Of a stretch of DNA of 38,845 bases, positions 1 to 8,555 are shown piece by piece (position 1 is the first letter of the stretch; the number at the start of each line of letters is the position of its first letter). The stretch comes from Bacteroidota bacterium (lineage in GTDB: Bacteria; Bacteroidota; Bacteroidia; Chitinophagales; BACL12), in contig WGOA01000089.1 in the NCBI GenBank assembly GCA_016124275.1, positions 1 through 38,845 on the forward strand, given 5' to 3'. Both the position numbers and the translations under genes were made by a program. Below the pieces are notes generated by a model. That model worked only from the letters and a program-made list of their open reading frames with translations, was not told where the DNA came from and did not search any database.

Positions 1-2215
1 CGCAATAGCTGTAGGTCACCGTATCGGTTCCGAAGAAATAAGGATCCGGGGTGTAGGTAAAGCTACCGTCGGCGTTGAGCGTTAAAGAGCCGTTACTTGG
101 TCCGCTGACAGTGGTGATGATTACGGAAGGTCCATCGGAATCAGAATCGTTGGTGGCCACTGATCCAGAAACAGATCCATCTTCGTCCAGGGTAATCACG
201 TCGTCTACAGCAATCGGAGCATCATTGGTGGAGCCTACGATCACGACTAAGATGGCAGTATCGCATAAATTAGGCGAGCCTAAGTCGCAATAGCTGTAAA
301 CCATGGTATCGAGGCCGTTAAATCCTACATTCGGGGTGTAAGTATAGCTGCCATCGGCATTCAACGAGAATAATCCATTGGAGGGACCACTCAGCAGAGT
401 GATGTCCAGGGAAGGGCCATCCACATCCGAGTCGTTGCTGGCCACGTTGCCAGAAACGGCCGTTTCCTCTGGTGTGCTGGCAACATCGTCCACAGCCACC
501 GGCGCATCGTTGATGGGGTTGACGGTGATGACCAGGATGGCGGTGTCGCAAAGATTAGGAAGTCCTCCATCGCAATAGCTGTAGGTCACCGTATCGGTTC
601 CGAAGAAATCAGGATCCGGGGTGTAGGTAAAGCTACCGTCGGCGTTGAGCGTTAAAGAGCCGTTACTTGGTCCGCTAACGGTGGTGATGATTACGGAAGG
701 TCCATCGGTGTCGGAATCGTTGGTGGCCACTGATCCGGAAACAGATCCATCTTCGTCCAGGGTAATCACGTCGTCCACTGCCACCGGCGCATCATTCACT
801 GCGGTAATGGTGATGACCAAGACGGCGACATCGCATAAGTTCGGTGTGCCTAAGTCGCAATAGCTGTAAGAAACTGTGTCCGTTCCAACAAAGTCCGCAT
901 TCGGGGTGTAGGTATAGCTGCCATCGGCACCCAAAGCGAACAATCCATTGGCAGGACCACTCAGCAGGGTGATGTCCACGGAAGGGCCATCCACATCCGA
1001 GTCGTTGCTGGCCACGTTGCCCGACACGGCCGTTTCCTCCGGTGTGCTAGCAACATCGTTCAAAGCCACCGGCGCATCGTTAACCGCGGTAACGGTGATA
1101 ATCAAGATGGCGGTATCACATAAGTTGGGCGTGCCTAAATCGCAATAGCTGTATGAAACTGTGTCTGTTCCAACAAAGTCTGCATTCGGGGTGTAGGTAT
1201 AACTGCCATCGGCAACTAGCGAGAACAGTCCATTGGAAGGACCACTCAGCAGAGTGATGTCCACTGACGGGCCATCCACATCCGAGTCGTTGCTGGCCAC
1301 GTTGCCCGATACGGCCGTTTCCTCCGGTGTACTGGCAACATCGTCCACCGCCACCGGCGCATCATTAACCGCGGTAACGGTGATGACCAAGATGGCGACA
1401 TCGCATAAGTTCGGTGTACCTAAATCGCAATAGCTGTAAACCACGGTGTCGAGGCCGTTAAATCCTACATTTGGGGTGTAGGTATAGCTGCCATCGGCAC
1501 TCAACGAGAATAATCCATTGGCAGGACCACTCAGCAGGGTGATGTCCACGGAAGGGCCATCCACATCCGAGTCGTTGCTGGCCACGTTGCCCGACACGGC
1601 CGTTTCCTCCGGTGTGCTGGCAACATCGTCCACCGCAACCGGCGCATCATTAACCGCGGTAACGGTGATGACCAAGATGGCGGTATCACATAAGTTGGGC
1701 GTGCCTAAATCGCAATAGCTGTAAGAAACAGTGTCCGTTCCAACAAAGTCCGCATTCGGGGTGTAGGTATAGCTGCCATCGGCACCCAATGAGAAGAGTC
1801 CATTGGAAGGACCACTCAGCAGAGTGATGTCCACTGACGGGCCATCCACATCCAAGTCGTTGCTGGCTACGTTGCCCGATACGGCCGTTTCCTCCGGTGT
1901 GCTAGCAACATCGTCCACCGCCACCGGCGCATCATTAACCGCGGTAACGGTGATGACCAAGATGGCGAAATCACATAAGTTGGGCGTGCCTAAGTCGCAA
2001 TAGCTGTAAGAAACTGTGTCCGTTCCAACAAAGTCTGCATTCGGGGTGTAGGTATAGCTGCCATCGGCAACTAACGAGAACAGTCCATTGGCAGGACCAC
2101 TCACCAGAGTGATGTCCACTGACGGGCCATCCACATCCGAGTCGTTGCTGGCAACGTTGCCCGACACGGCCGTTTCCTCCGGTGTGCTGGCAACATCGTC
2201 CACCGCCAACGGCGC
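1..2215 (-). repeat. 285-bp in-frame tandem repeat array (7.8 units visible)
   Basis: On the minus strand the units run 2215-1931, 1930-1646, 1645-1361, 1360-1076, 1075-791, 790-506, 505-221 and 220-1 (truncated). The period is exactly 285 bp (95 codons) throughout. Two subtypes can be told apart by their first residues: type A has ASTPEETAVSGNVASND and type B has ITLDEDGSVSGSVATND. From the N-terminal side the order is A-A-A-A-A-B-A-B. Identity between units is very high at the DNA level. The first 110 bases of the window match 571-680 almost perfectly. Confidence 0.95.
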
Positions 2216-3958
2216 AAAATTGCAAACAGCATTGTTCAAACTAAGTGCAGCACTGACAATGTCACCAGTAGATCCGCTCGTCGCTCCGTTGGCTAAGAAC
2301 TCGGTGACTGAACTGGAGTTCGACCGACCATTAGCCCCGCCATTCACATTTTTTACGGAGGAATCGCTTATCGCATTTACGGCGATAACACCACCGCCTC
2401 CGCCACCGCCTGGACCTTCAGATTCTGAACCCGTGATCAATTGGGTGCCTCCAGCACCACCATTGGCATTCACTGTGATGGATGCGGGAATTGTGCTGAC
2501 CTGGATGAGAACACTTCCACCACCACCACCACCACCTGGCGCATCATTGTGACTGGGAGCTGTGTTCGGTCCATTTTGTCCGTTTGCAGAAATGGTCCCT
2601 GTACCGGAAATGTTGTTCATAACGACAAGGAAAACGATACCACCGCCATTTCCACCATTGGAATTTGCAGTGTTGTTTCCATCGCCAGCGCCGCCGCCGC
2701 CGCCAAAAAACATCTGGCTCTCCAGATTAGAAGACTGAACAGGCCTTCCACCTAATCCACCGGCAACATCGCGTTGGTCACCGTTCCAGGCTGTGTTCAA
2801 CACATTGGATGCCGGTACGCCAGCGGAAATAAAATTTGCGGGATAGGAAGGGCCGAGCACACAGGCATTTTGATTGGAGCTGGCGTATGTATAACCTCCT
2901 TTTCCTCCCCCGGCTGAATTGGTAAGGGCATTGCCATTGGCGATGTATTCTGGATCCAGTGCCCAAGCGCCTGGGTTACCGCAAGTTCCGCCAAAGTCGT
3001 TCATGACACCGGCTCCGCGTACCCAGTTCGACGGCAAGCCTCCGTTAGCACCTCCGCCTCCCGCGGCGTTGTGGGCATTTCCACCCCCCCCTCCATTTGC
3101 CGGTGCGCCGCGTCCGTAGCGGCCACCTAAAAGGTCATATTCGGTTTGAAATCCAGCAATACTCTCGCCTTTTTCAGCCGAAAGATTACTGGAGTTGGTT
3201 ACAAAGTCTGAATAAAATGAATTACCAGCACCGGACGTATTGTTTTCAAGCGTACCTCCGCGAAAGCCGGCACTGTTGGCAGCTACCAGTCCATTGTTTA
3301 CCAGATTGTTGGCCGTTGCAGCAACCAGACCACCGCGTCGGCGCGCTGCTGCAGAAGCATCTGCTCCCCCAAATGCGGCATTCCCCCAAGGTATGGCAAC
3401 AACAGATCCACTTGCATTGATGGTGAGTGTACTGAACTGAGGAATACGGACTACTTGTATATATCCCGTAGCGGAGTAATTGTTTACCAGGCCGCTGCAA
3501 ACCGTGATGGTGTTTCCACTGACACTTTCAACGTAGGCCAACTCATAGGCGCCTGCACTGTTGTAATTGGTTACAGCCCCATAGCTTATGCTGTTTGAAG
3601 TGGCAATGGTTGCTCCCTGAGCCTGGTAAATCATGATCAGATCACCTGGAGACAATGGGTTGGCAGCAAAGCCGGAGGCATTGCTTACGAAACCGGATGG
3701 AAGGTATGTGATGCCATCCCGGTTCAGGTCATTAATGTCTTGTACCGTAAGGGTAGTATTTCCCGCTGTAATGCTCGCGGTGACCCTGGAATAGCGGTTC
3801 AAAACTGTATTCGTGACCGATATTGTCAAACTTCCATCCTTTCCTGGCTGGCTTAAACCAGAAAAAGAAAGGCCACTGACCAGTAGCACCAGCAAAAAGG
3901 ATCGGAATTGGCAGGCGAAATTGCTGAGCGAAGGCTTACCGGAAAATTTGCGCAACAT
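1..3958 (-). CDS. Giant secreted repeat surface protein (adhesin-like), C-terminus beyond the left edge
   Basis: The reading frame stays open from an ATG at 3958 to the left edge, giving at least 1319 residues. Residues 1-36 form a signal peptide: basic start, hydrophobic core around FLLVLLVSGLSF, and a likely cut after GLSQ. Residues 37-180 are a beta-rich segment with SPGDLIMIYQAQGA and YIQVVRIPQF. Residues 180-580 are glycine-rich, with several runs of five to seven Gly and few charges. From residue 582 the protein is an array of 95-residue repeats of Ig/cadherin-like type, with APVAVDDVASTPEE at the start and DGSYTYTPN in the middle. Each repeat ends in a YSYCDLG-PNLCD pair of cysteines, which probably forms one disulfide per repeat (inference). 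The role is inferred as a stalk-like surface adhesin. A T9SS sorting domain would be expected beyond the edge but cannot be seen. It reads away from ndk with a 464-bp gap. Confidence 0.9.
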   Translation of the reverse strand, partial: MLRKFSGKPSLSNFACQFRSFLLVLLVSGLSFSGLSQPGKDGSLTISVTNTVLNRYSRVTASITAGNTTLTVQDINDLNRDGITYLPSGFVSNASGFAANPLSPGDLIMIYQAQGATIATSNSISYGAVTNYNSAGAYELAYVESVSGNTITVCSGLVNNYSATGYIQVVRIPQFSTLTINASGSVVAIPWGNAAFGGADASAAARRRGGLVAATANNLVNNGLVAANSAGFRGGTLENNTSGAGNSFYSDFVTNSSNLSAEKGESIAGFQTEYDLLGGRYGRGAPANGGGGGNAHNAAGGGGANGGLPSNWVRGAGVMNDFGGTCGNPGAWALDPEYIANGNALTNSAGGGKGGYTYASSNQNACVLGPSYPANFISAGVPASNVLNTAWNGDQRDVAGGLGGRPVQSSNLESQMFFGGGGGAGDGNNTANSNGGNGGGIVFLVVMNNISGTGTISANGQNGPNTAPSHNDAPGGGGGGGSVLIQVSTIPASITVNANGGAGGTQLITGSESEGPGGGGGGGVIAVNAISDSSVKNVNGGANGRSNSSSVTEFLANGATSGSTGDIVSAALSLNNAVCNFAPLAVDDVASTPEETAVSGNVASNDSDVDGPSVDITLVSGPANGLFSLVADGSYTYTPNADFVGTDTVSYSYCDLGTPNLCDFAILVITVTAVNDAPVAVDDVASTPEETAVSGNVASNDLDVDGPSVDITLLSGPSNGLFSLGADGSYTYTPNADFVGTDTVSYSYCDLGTPNLCDTAILVITVTAVNDAPVAVDDVASTPEETAVSGNVASNDSDVDGPSVDITLLSGPANGLFSLSADGSYTYTPNVGFNGLDTVVYSYCDLGTPNLCDVAILVITVTAVNDAPVAVDDVASTPEETAVSGNVASNDSDVDGPSVDITLLSGPSNGLFSLVADGSYTYTPNADFVGTDTVSYSYCDLGTPNLCDTAILIITVTAVNDAPVALNDVASTPEETAVSGNVASNDSDVDGPSVDITLLSGPANGLFALGADGSYTYTPNADFVGTDTVSYSYCDLGTPNLCDVAVLVITITAVNDAPVAVDDVITLDEDGSVSGSVATNDSDTDGPSVIITTVSGPSNGSLTLNADGSFTYTPDPDFFGTDTVTYSYCDGGLPNLCDTAILVITVNPINDAPVAVDDVASTPEETAVSGNVASNDSDVDGPSLDITLLSGPSNGLFSLNADGSYTYTPNVGFNGLDTMVYSYCDLGSPNLCDTAILVVIVGSTNDAPIAVDDVITLDEDGSVSGSVATNDSDSDGPSVIITTVSGPSNGSLTLNADGSFTYTPDPYFFGTDTVTYSYC

Positions 3959-4360
3959 AAATTATGTTAGTGCGACCATCACCACGGTACCACAGGGCTC
4001 CTAAAGCAGCAAGTTGTGGCAAGTAACATGGTCAAATTCAAATGATTAGGAAGAAACAAGGCGATTCCAGACCCTTGTTACGATATACATGGTCATTAGT
4101 TGCAATACATAGGGTCGCTTAGCTTTTTTTGAAGTGTTGTGGTTCGAATGGCGTTATATAAGAGCAACAATCCTTCCTTTTCCAGCAACTTTAGCGCCTT
4201 AAACCGGGAACTTCGATGGCACCTTTATCTCGTTCTTGTCCGTTAAGTGCTGCCAGGCCCGTTAACATTTTACTTCGTCATGAAACCACAAAACGACAAG
4301 CAATGAGGGAGGACTATAGCTCCAGACCCTGTGGAAGGGCGGAAGTGGCTATGCTCAGGC
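3959..4360. other. Non-coding gap upstream of the surface-protein gene
   Basis: This stretch separates the start of the surface-protein gene from the ndk terminator. It is AT-richer than its neighbours and holds only short frames that overlap other genes. It should contain the promoter of the surface-protein gene on the minus strand, but I see no convincing TAnnTTTG box with a TTG element at the right distance. I see no tRNA or obvious structured RNA. Confidence 0.5.
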
Positions 4361-4388
4361 AAAAAAAAAACCCGGCACAGCCGGGCTT
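4361..4388 (-). terminator. Rho-independent terminator of ndk
   Basis: On the minus strand a GCCCGGC-TGT-GCCGGG hairpin is followed directly by ten T residues. It lies 35 bp past the ndk stop codon. Confidence 0.9.
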
Positions 4389-4422
4389 TAGAAACCATAA
4401 GGTGTCGCTTACTGAACCGGAT

Positions 4423-4842
4423 TCAAAACCGCTCCAGCCTGCTGAAATGAAAATCACCTTCGATCAGGGCGTTTTCGTCGCTGTCGGAGCCGTGGACGGC
4501 ATTTTCGCCGATGCTGGTAGCGTAGGCTTTGCGGATGGTGCCTTCAGCGGCTTGTGCGGGGTTGGTGGCGCCGATCAGCGTGCGGAAAGCTTCGACCGCG
4601 TTGTCTTTTTCCAGGATGGCGGCCACGATAGGGCCGGAGGACATGAAGTCAACCAACTCGCCGTAGAAGGGGCGCTCCTTGTGCACTTCGTAGAACTGGC
4701 CGGCCTGGTCGGCGGTCATGCGGGTGTATTTCATGGCGCGGATTTTGAACCCGGCGTCGCCAATCATTTTGAGAATATTGCCGATATGACCGTTGCGGAC
4801 AGCATCGGGTTTGATCATGGTAAAGGTTACGCGGCCAGCCAT
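4423..4842 (-). CDS. ndk: Nucleoside diphosphate kinase
   Basis: This cytoplasmic enzyme moves the gamma-phosphate of ATP to other nucleoside diphosphates through a phospho-histidine. At 139 residues it has the normal length for the family. It opens with [11 protein letters not shown], the conserved first strand with its substrate-binding Lys. It carries the active-site signature NAVHGSDS near residue 116, in which His is the phosphorylated residue. [16 protein letters not shown] is also typical. It is transcribed alone, divergent from nrnA, from a TACCTTTG box at 4875-4882, and ends at a strong hairpin. Nothing about it is odd. Confidence 0.98.
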   Translation of the reverse strand: MAGRVTFTMIKPDAVRNGHIGNILKMIGDAGFKIRAMKYTRMTADQAGQFYEVHKERPFYGELVDFMSSGPIVAAILEKDNAVEAFRTLIGATNPAQAAEGTIRKAYATSIGENAVHGSDSDENALIEGDFHFSRLERF

Positions 4843-4874
4843 TGGAGAAGGTTTTTGTTTTGCTAAATCGGCGG

Positions 4875-4882
4875 CAAAGGTA
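4875..4882 (-). promoter_or_regulatory. Bacteroidota -7 box (TACCTTTG) of ndk
   Basis: TACCTTTG on the minus strand fits the phylum consensus TAnnTTTG and lies 32 nt before the ndk ATG. No clear -33 TTG is seen. Confidence 0.6.
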
Positions 4883-4928
4883 CCAAAAAGTCGCGTGGTT
4901 ACACCCCTGCAGGGCAGGCAAAAAGCCG

Positions 4929-4936
4929 TACCTTCG
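4929..4936 (+). promoter_or_regulatory. Probable -7 box (TACCTTCG) of nrnA
   Basis: TACCTTCG differs from TAnnTTTG at one base and ends 21 nt before the chosen nrnA ATG. A start upstream of 4929 would place the promoter inside the coding region, which supports the 4958 start. Confidence 0.45.
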
Positions 4937-4957
4937 CGGCTGGTATTGAGACGGCTT

Positions 4958-5986
4958 ATGCAGGATATACAGGAACTGAAGCATTATTTGGGGCAACCCC
5001 GCCGCATCGTCATTGTCACGCATGCGCGCCCTGACGGCGACGCCGTGGGCTCCTCGCTGGGGCTGTACCACTACCTGATGCTGCGCGGCCATGAGGTGCG
5101 TGTGGTGGTGCCCAATGCTTACGCGGAGTTCTACCGCTGGCTTCCAGGCGAAGAGACCATCGTGGACCACCAGAAATCGGGTGCCGCCGCGGCGCTCTTG
5201 CTGGACGATGCCGAGCTCATTTTCTGCCTCGATTTTAACGTGCCCGCCCGTCTGGAAACGCTGGCCCCCAAGCTCCTGAAAGCCTCGGCAACCCGCGTGC
5301 TCATTGACCACCACCGCGATCCGGAGCACTTTACCCGCTACGTTTGGCATGACACGGCAGCCAGTTCCACGGCAGAGTTGGTGTACACGTTTTTGGGCGA
5401 AATGGGCGAGTTGTCCTGGCTCAACCGCGACGCGGCAACCTGCCTGTACGTGGGCTTAATGACCGATACCGGCTCGTTCCGCTACAGCAATACCACCCCT
5501 CAAACCCTTCGTGTGGCGGCCGCTTTGCTGGAATTTGGGTTGGACGTGGAAGGCATCTACGAGCGAATTTTTCATACATTCAGCGAGGATCGCCTGCGCT
5601 TTTTCGGCCATTGCCTGGTCAACAAGATGCAGGTGTTTCCCGAGCACCGCACCGGGTTGATCACGGTCACGCAGGAGGAACTGGATCAATTCCGGGTCAA
5701 AACCGGCGATACCGAAGGCCTGGTCAACTACCCGCTGAGCATGTCCGGCATCGTTTTTGCTGTGCTCCTGATCGATCGCGGAAACCTGCGCAAAATGTCG
5801 TTCCGCTCCAAGGGAGATTTCAACGTGGACCAGTTTGCGCGCGACCATTTCAGCGGTGGAGGCCATCGCAACGCCTCCGGAGGCGTCAGTACCGAATCGC
5901 TGGAAGCCGTTCAACAGAAATTCATTGCGCTGTTGCCGCAAACTGCCGGGTTGAGCGAGATCGCCCTTCCCCCGACATCATCTTAA
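4958..5986 (+). CDS. nrnA: DHH-family phosphoesterase, NrnA type (nanoRNase / pAp phosphatase)
   Basis: NrnA-type proteins degrade 2-5-nt RNAs and dephosphorylate 3'-phosphoadenosine 5'-phosphate, using Mn2+ in the cytoplasm. The 342-residue protein has the DHH motifs in order: [13 protein letters not shown] (21-33), the CLDFN Asp strand (90-94), IDHHRD (116-121) and [12 protein letters not shown] (about 167-178). The DHHA1 RNA-binding motif [10 protein letters not shown] is near residues 300-309. The frame stays open further upstream, but that part overlaps ndk and the promoter and lacks family similarity, so the ATG at 4958 is preferred. The next gene, an FKBP lipoprotein, starts 21 nt later, so the two are probably co-transcribed. 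Confidence 0.95.
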   Translation: MQDIQELKHYLGQPRRIVIVTHARPDGDAVGSSLGLYHYLMLRGHEVRVVVPNAYAEFYRWLPGEETIVDHQKSGAAAALLLDDAELIFCLDFNVPARLETLAPKLLKASATRVLIDHHRDPEHFTRYVWHDTAASSTAELVYTFLGEMGELSWLNRDAATCLYVGLMTDTGSFRYSNTTPQTLRVAAALLEFGLDVEGIYERIFHTFSEDRLRFFGHCLVNKMQVFPEHRTGLITVTQEELDQFRVKTGDTEGLVNYPLSMSGIVFAVLLIDRGNLRKMSFRSKGDFNVDQFARDHFSGGGHRNASGGVSTESLEAVQQKFIALLPQTAGLSEIALPPTSS

Positions 5987-6007
5987 AACTGTACACAACT
6001 CTCTAGC

Positions 6008-6976
6008 ATGAACTCGATGAAATTCCTGTTTACCATGACGCTTTTGTCCGGATTTTTGCTGGCCTGCAAGGCCGGTGGGGCAGATGCCGGAGCCGATGCT
6101 GCGGGCGAAAGTGCTTTTTCAGCGTTGCCCGCCGGTTTAGGCGGTGACTCAGCAGCGTTGGCACAGGCTGCCGTTGACCGCGGCCTGATCGAAAAGTACC
6201 TCAAAGACAACAAGATCAAAGGGGCTGAAATGACCCCGACCGGCTTGTTCTACACCGTGACGGAAAAGGGAAAGGGCGCAGCCGTGCAGAAGGGCCACAC
6301 GGTCAAAGTGCATTATACAGGCAAACTCCTCGACGGTACCGTTTTTGACTCTTCGGTAGAGCGCGGAGAGCCCTTGGAATTCCCTATAGGTATGGGCCGT
6401 GTCATTCCAGGATGGGACGAAGGCATTCCACTGTTCGCCATCGGCGGCAAGGGCACGCTGTACATTCCTTCGGCACTGGCCTACGGAAGCCGCGGTTTTC
6501 CCGGCAGCATTCCCGCCAACTCCGTGCTTATCTTTGACATCGAAGTGGTCGATGCGTTCGATCCCGCCGTTGCAGAAGCCAAAGCCAAAGTGGAAAGCGA
6601 AGCCAAAATTCAAGCCTATCTCCAGGAGAAGGGCCTCAAAGCCTCCAAGACGGAGAGCGGACTGTACTACGTCGTCGAAACCCCCGGCACTGGCGCCAAG
6701 CCAACCGCCGGCCAGACCGTGAGCGTGCACTACACTGGTAAATTCACCGACGGCAAAGAGTTTGACTCTTCCGTAGGCCGCGGTGAACCCATTACCTTCC
6801 CGCTCGGCCAGGGTCGCGTGATCAAAGGCTGGGACGAAGGGCTGACCTATTTCGCCAAAGGGGGAAAGGGCATCCTCATCATTCCACCGCATTTGGGCTA
6901 CGGCTCTGGTGCCCGCGGTCCGATTCCGGCCAATTCAGTGCTGGTGTTTGACGTGGAGATGGTGGAGATTAAGTAA
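6008..6976 (+). CDS. Lipoprotein with two FKBP-type peptidyl-prolyl isomerase domains (GldI-like context)
   Basis: This envelope prolyl isomerase helps exported proteins fold. Residues 1-20 are a lipoprotein signal ending in the lipobox FLLAC (Cys20), so it is anchored by lipid. It has two FKBP domains at about 96-183 and 235-322. Both keep the active-site pattern VHYTGK, FDSS.RGEP, GWDEG and GYGS or AYGS. Each is preceded by a matching helix and strand (YLKDNK...GLFYTV and YLQEKG...GLYYVV), showing that a whole unit of about 140 residues was duplicated. It follows nrnA by 21 nt and ends at the 7019-7062 terminator. In gliding Bacteroidota, GldI is an FKBP lipoprotein reported beside similar genes. 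Assignment to GldI is an inference, since GldI usually has one FKBP domain. Confidence 0.93.
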   Translation: MNSMKFLFTMTLLSGFLLACKAGGADAGADAAGESAFSALPAGLGGDSAALAQAAVDRGLIEKYLKDNKIKGAEMTPTGLFYTVTEKGKGAAVQKGHTVKVHYTGKLLDGTVFDSSVERGEPLEFPIGMGRVIPGWDEGIPLFAIGGKGTLYIPSALAYGSRGFPGSIPANSVLIFDIEVVDAFDPAVAEAKAKVESEAKIQAYLQEKGLKASKTESGLYYVVETPGTGAKPTAGQTVSVHYTGKFTDGKEFDSSVGRGEPITFPLGQGRVIKGWDEGLTYFAKGGKGILIIPPHLGYGSGARGPIPANSVLVFDVEMVEIK

Positions 6977-7018
6977 ACATATCTTTTGCCCATGCTTTCG
7001 TTGACTGGGCTTGATCAT

Positions 7019-7062
7019 AAGAAGAGCAAAGGCGCCCGGCGTTTTTGCTCTTCTTGTTTTTT
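7019..7062 (+). terminator. Strong rho-independent terminator after the nrnA-FKBP operon
   Basis: A perfect 12-bp stem, AAGAAGAGCAAA with TTTGCTCTTCTT, closes a 13-nt GC-rich loop and is followed by G and six T residues. Confidence 0.92.
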
Positions 7063-7390
7063 GCTGGTGCGGGGGTTTTTTTGGTGATGCGGGGTTTTCT
7101 GCTGGTTTGGGGCTATTTGGTTTTGAAATTTATTACTGTATATAGTTTTTATTTTTAAACAATGTGCCCACTTTGCGCGACAGTTAAATGTCGCCGAAGT
7201 CCTGGAAGTTTTTTTGCAGCTACCAACGTGCAGGTTGAAAGTTTCCTCTTGTTTCACCGCAGAGATTGAATCCTCTACAAACACAGGATTAGCGCGTAAG
7301 ATATTGATTATCAAAGAATAAGATGCGCAATGGTGTAGGGGGGCTACTTTGGCAAAACGTAAACTGGTCATTGATGTAAGGTGGCGGCGA
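7063..7390. other. AT-rich non-coding gap between convergent genes
   Basis: After the terminator come about 330 bases with T-rich runs and no frame that looks coding on either strand. The minus-strand frame reaching from here into the neighbouring gene has the basic, low-complexity composition of an out-of-frame translation. I see no hairpin with a T-run for the minus-strand operon and no recognisable RNA. Confidence 0.5.
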
Positions 7391-8542
7391 TTAAGTAAAC
7401 GCCGCATCACCCGCGCCGTCTTGCGCAAGCGCAATGTCTGCTTGCGCGGCATCCCAGTGCGCGGCGAGCCCCTTCGATAACATATAATATCTTGTGGATG
7501 GCCGCAAATGCACAAAGCCTTTGCGGTTCTGATGCAGCATGTTAACCAGTTTTTGCTGGTGCGTTACAAGCGTGTGGGCCTCGTGCTTGTTCATCAATGA
7601 TCGGGCGAGCATTAACACATCCGTTAAGGCGGAATCCGGTACCAGGCAGTAGGGAATCTTGAGCACTCCGTCTCGAAGCGACATGGAAACCACGCCCGCG
7701 AATTCCCCATCAATATGTTTAACGAGCCAGAGCCAGGTTTGAAACTGCGCCGAAACGGAGCTAAAAGGATACCGTCGCGCTCCGTCATCAGGCGCTGCCT
7801 GCTTCAACCAGGGGTGCTCGTGGATCCATTGCAACCGGGAAAGTATTAGCGAAAGAGTAGGGGAAAGCGGGTCATCTTGTACCCTCTTATCAAGGGCTTG
7901 GTGAAGGCCCGTTTCTGTGCTAAGAGCCTCCTGCTGCCAGGGCTCAAAGAGGGTTCCTCCTAGGCTGATACTGCCGGAATCAGGCAGCGGAGCAGGGTGG
8001 TCGCTCAAGGACAGCAGCCCTTCGCCCAGCGCATCCAGTCCGCGCAACACGGGAGCTATTGGCTGCAGCTTCGGCCAGCGGCGCAACACCGTGCCTTGGA
8101 CGTCGGGACGCCGGTAAGCCCGCCAGCCTGTTCGTGCCGGCAGCAAAACAAACAAACCGCTTCGGTCGTACAGCGCTTTTGCTGCTGGGGTAAACTCTGT
8201 CAAAGCCAGCATGCCCTCCCACGCTTCGTGTGCCTGGCGCAAAAGAGCGCCGGCAATGCCCTGCCCACGACAGGCGGGATCTACCCAAAGACAACTCAAC
8301 CACGCTATTGTCAACGTTCGGCCCTGAAGCTGCCACCGGTCCGGCAGCGTGCCCAGAAAGCCGCGCAGGTTGTCTGAATCATCCAGCGCCAGAAACAAAG
8401 CGGGATGCTCCGGGCTTGCATATGGATTGTGTCTATATGATTCTGCTCTTGCGGGCGAAGTGGGCCATACCGCTGAGCGGCGGTATGCCTCGCTTGTTGC
8501 ATAGTCGGGCAATTGGGCATGCGTGATGGTGCGGTAATGCAT
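7391..8542 (-). CDS. GNAT-family N-acetyltransferase with an unassigned C-terminal half
   Basis: The 383-residue protein starts with a GNAT domain (about 1-170). Its acetyl-CoA pyrophosphate loop is CRGQGIAGALL at residues 91-101, after the strand LTIAWLSCLWVDP. An ALYDRSGLF segment matches the usual last helix of the fold. Residues 180-383 are probably a second domain related to the same fold (WLWLVKHIDGEFAGVVSMSLRDG), but I cannot name it. The ATG at 8542 was chosen because it lies 13 nt after the deacetylase stop, while the longer frame overlaps that gene. It is the last gene of a three-gene operon with hxpB and the deacetylase, so a substrate linked to surface sugars is possible (inference). 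Confidence 0.85.
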   Translation of the reverse strand: MHYRTITHAQLPDYATSEAYRRSAVWPTSPARAESYRHNPYASPEHPALFLALDDSDNLRGFLGTLPDRWQLQGRTLTIAWLSCLWVDPACRGQGIAGALLRQAHEAWEGMLALTEFTPAAKALYDRSGLFVLLPARTGWRAYRRPDVQGTVLRRWPKLQPIAPVLRGLDALGEGLLSLSDHPAPLPDSGSISLGGTLFEPWQQEALSTETGLHQALDKRVQDDPLSPTLSLILSRLQWIHEHPWLKQAAPDDGARRYPFSSVSAQFQTWLWLVKHIDGEFAGVVSMSLRDGVLKIPYCLVPDSALTDVLMLARSLMNKHEAHTLVTHQQKLVNMLHQNRKGFVHLRPSTRYYMLSKGLAAHWDAAQADIALAQDGAGDAAFT

Positions 8543-8555
8543 GTTGGGTTTCAAG

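Noticed and set aside
75..2552. Row of 66-72-residue plus-strand open frames, regularly spaced
   Set aside because: They are antisense to the 285-bp repeats of the minus-strand surface protein and simply repeat with it.
4216..4866. 216-codon plus-strand frame opposite ndk
   Set aside because: It lies antisense to the clear ndk gene, and its translation has no family likeness.
6967..7400. 12-bp direct repeat GATTAAGTAAAC at 6967-6978 and 7389-7400 flanking a non-coding gap, as if left by an insertion
   Set aside because: About one 12-bp match within 400 bp is expected by chance in a window of this size, and no terminal inverted repeats or mobile-element remains are seen.
7015..7515. 166-codon minus-strand frame at the 3' end of the GNAT gene
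   Set aside because: It overlaps the GNAT gene out of frame and then runs through AT-rich DNA and the plus-strand terminator, giving a basic low-complexity product.
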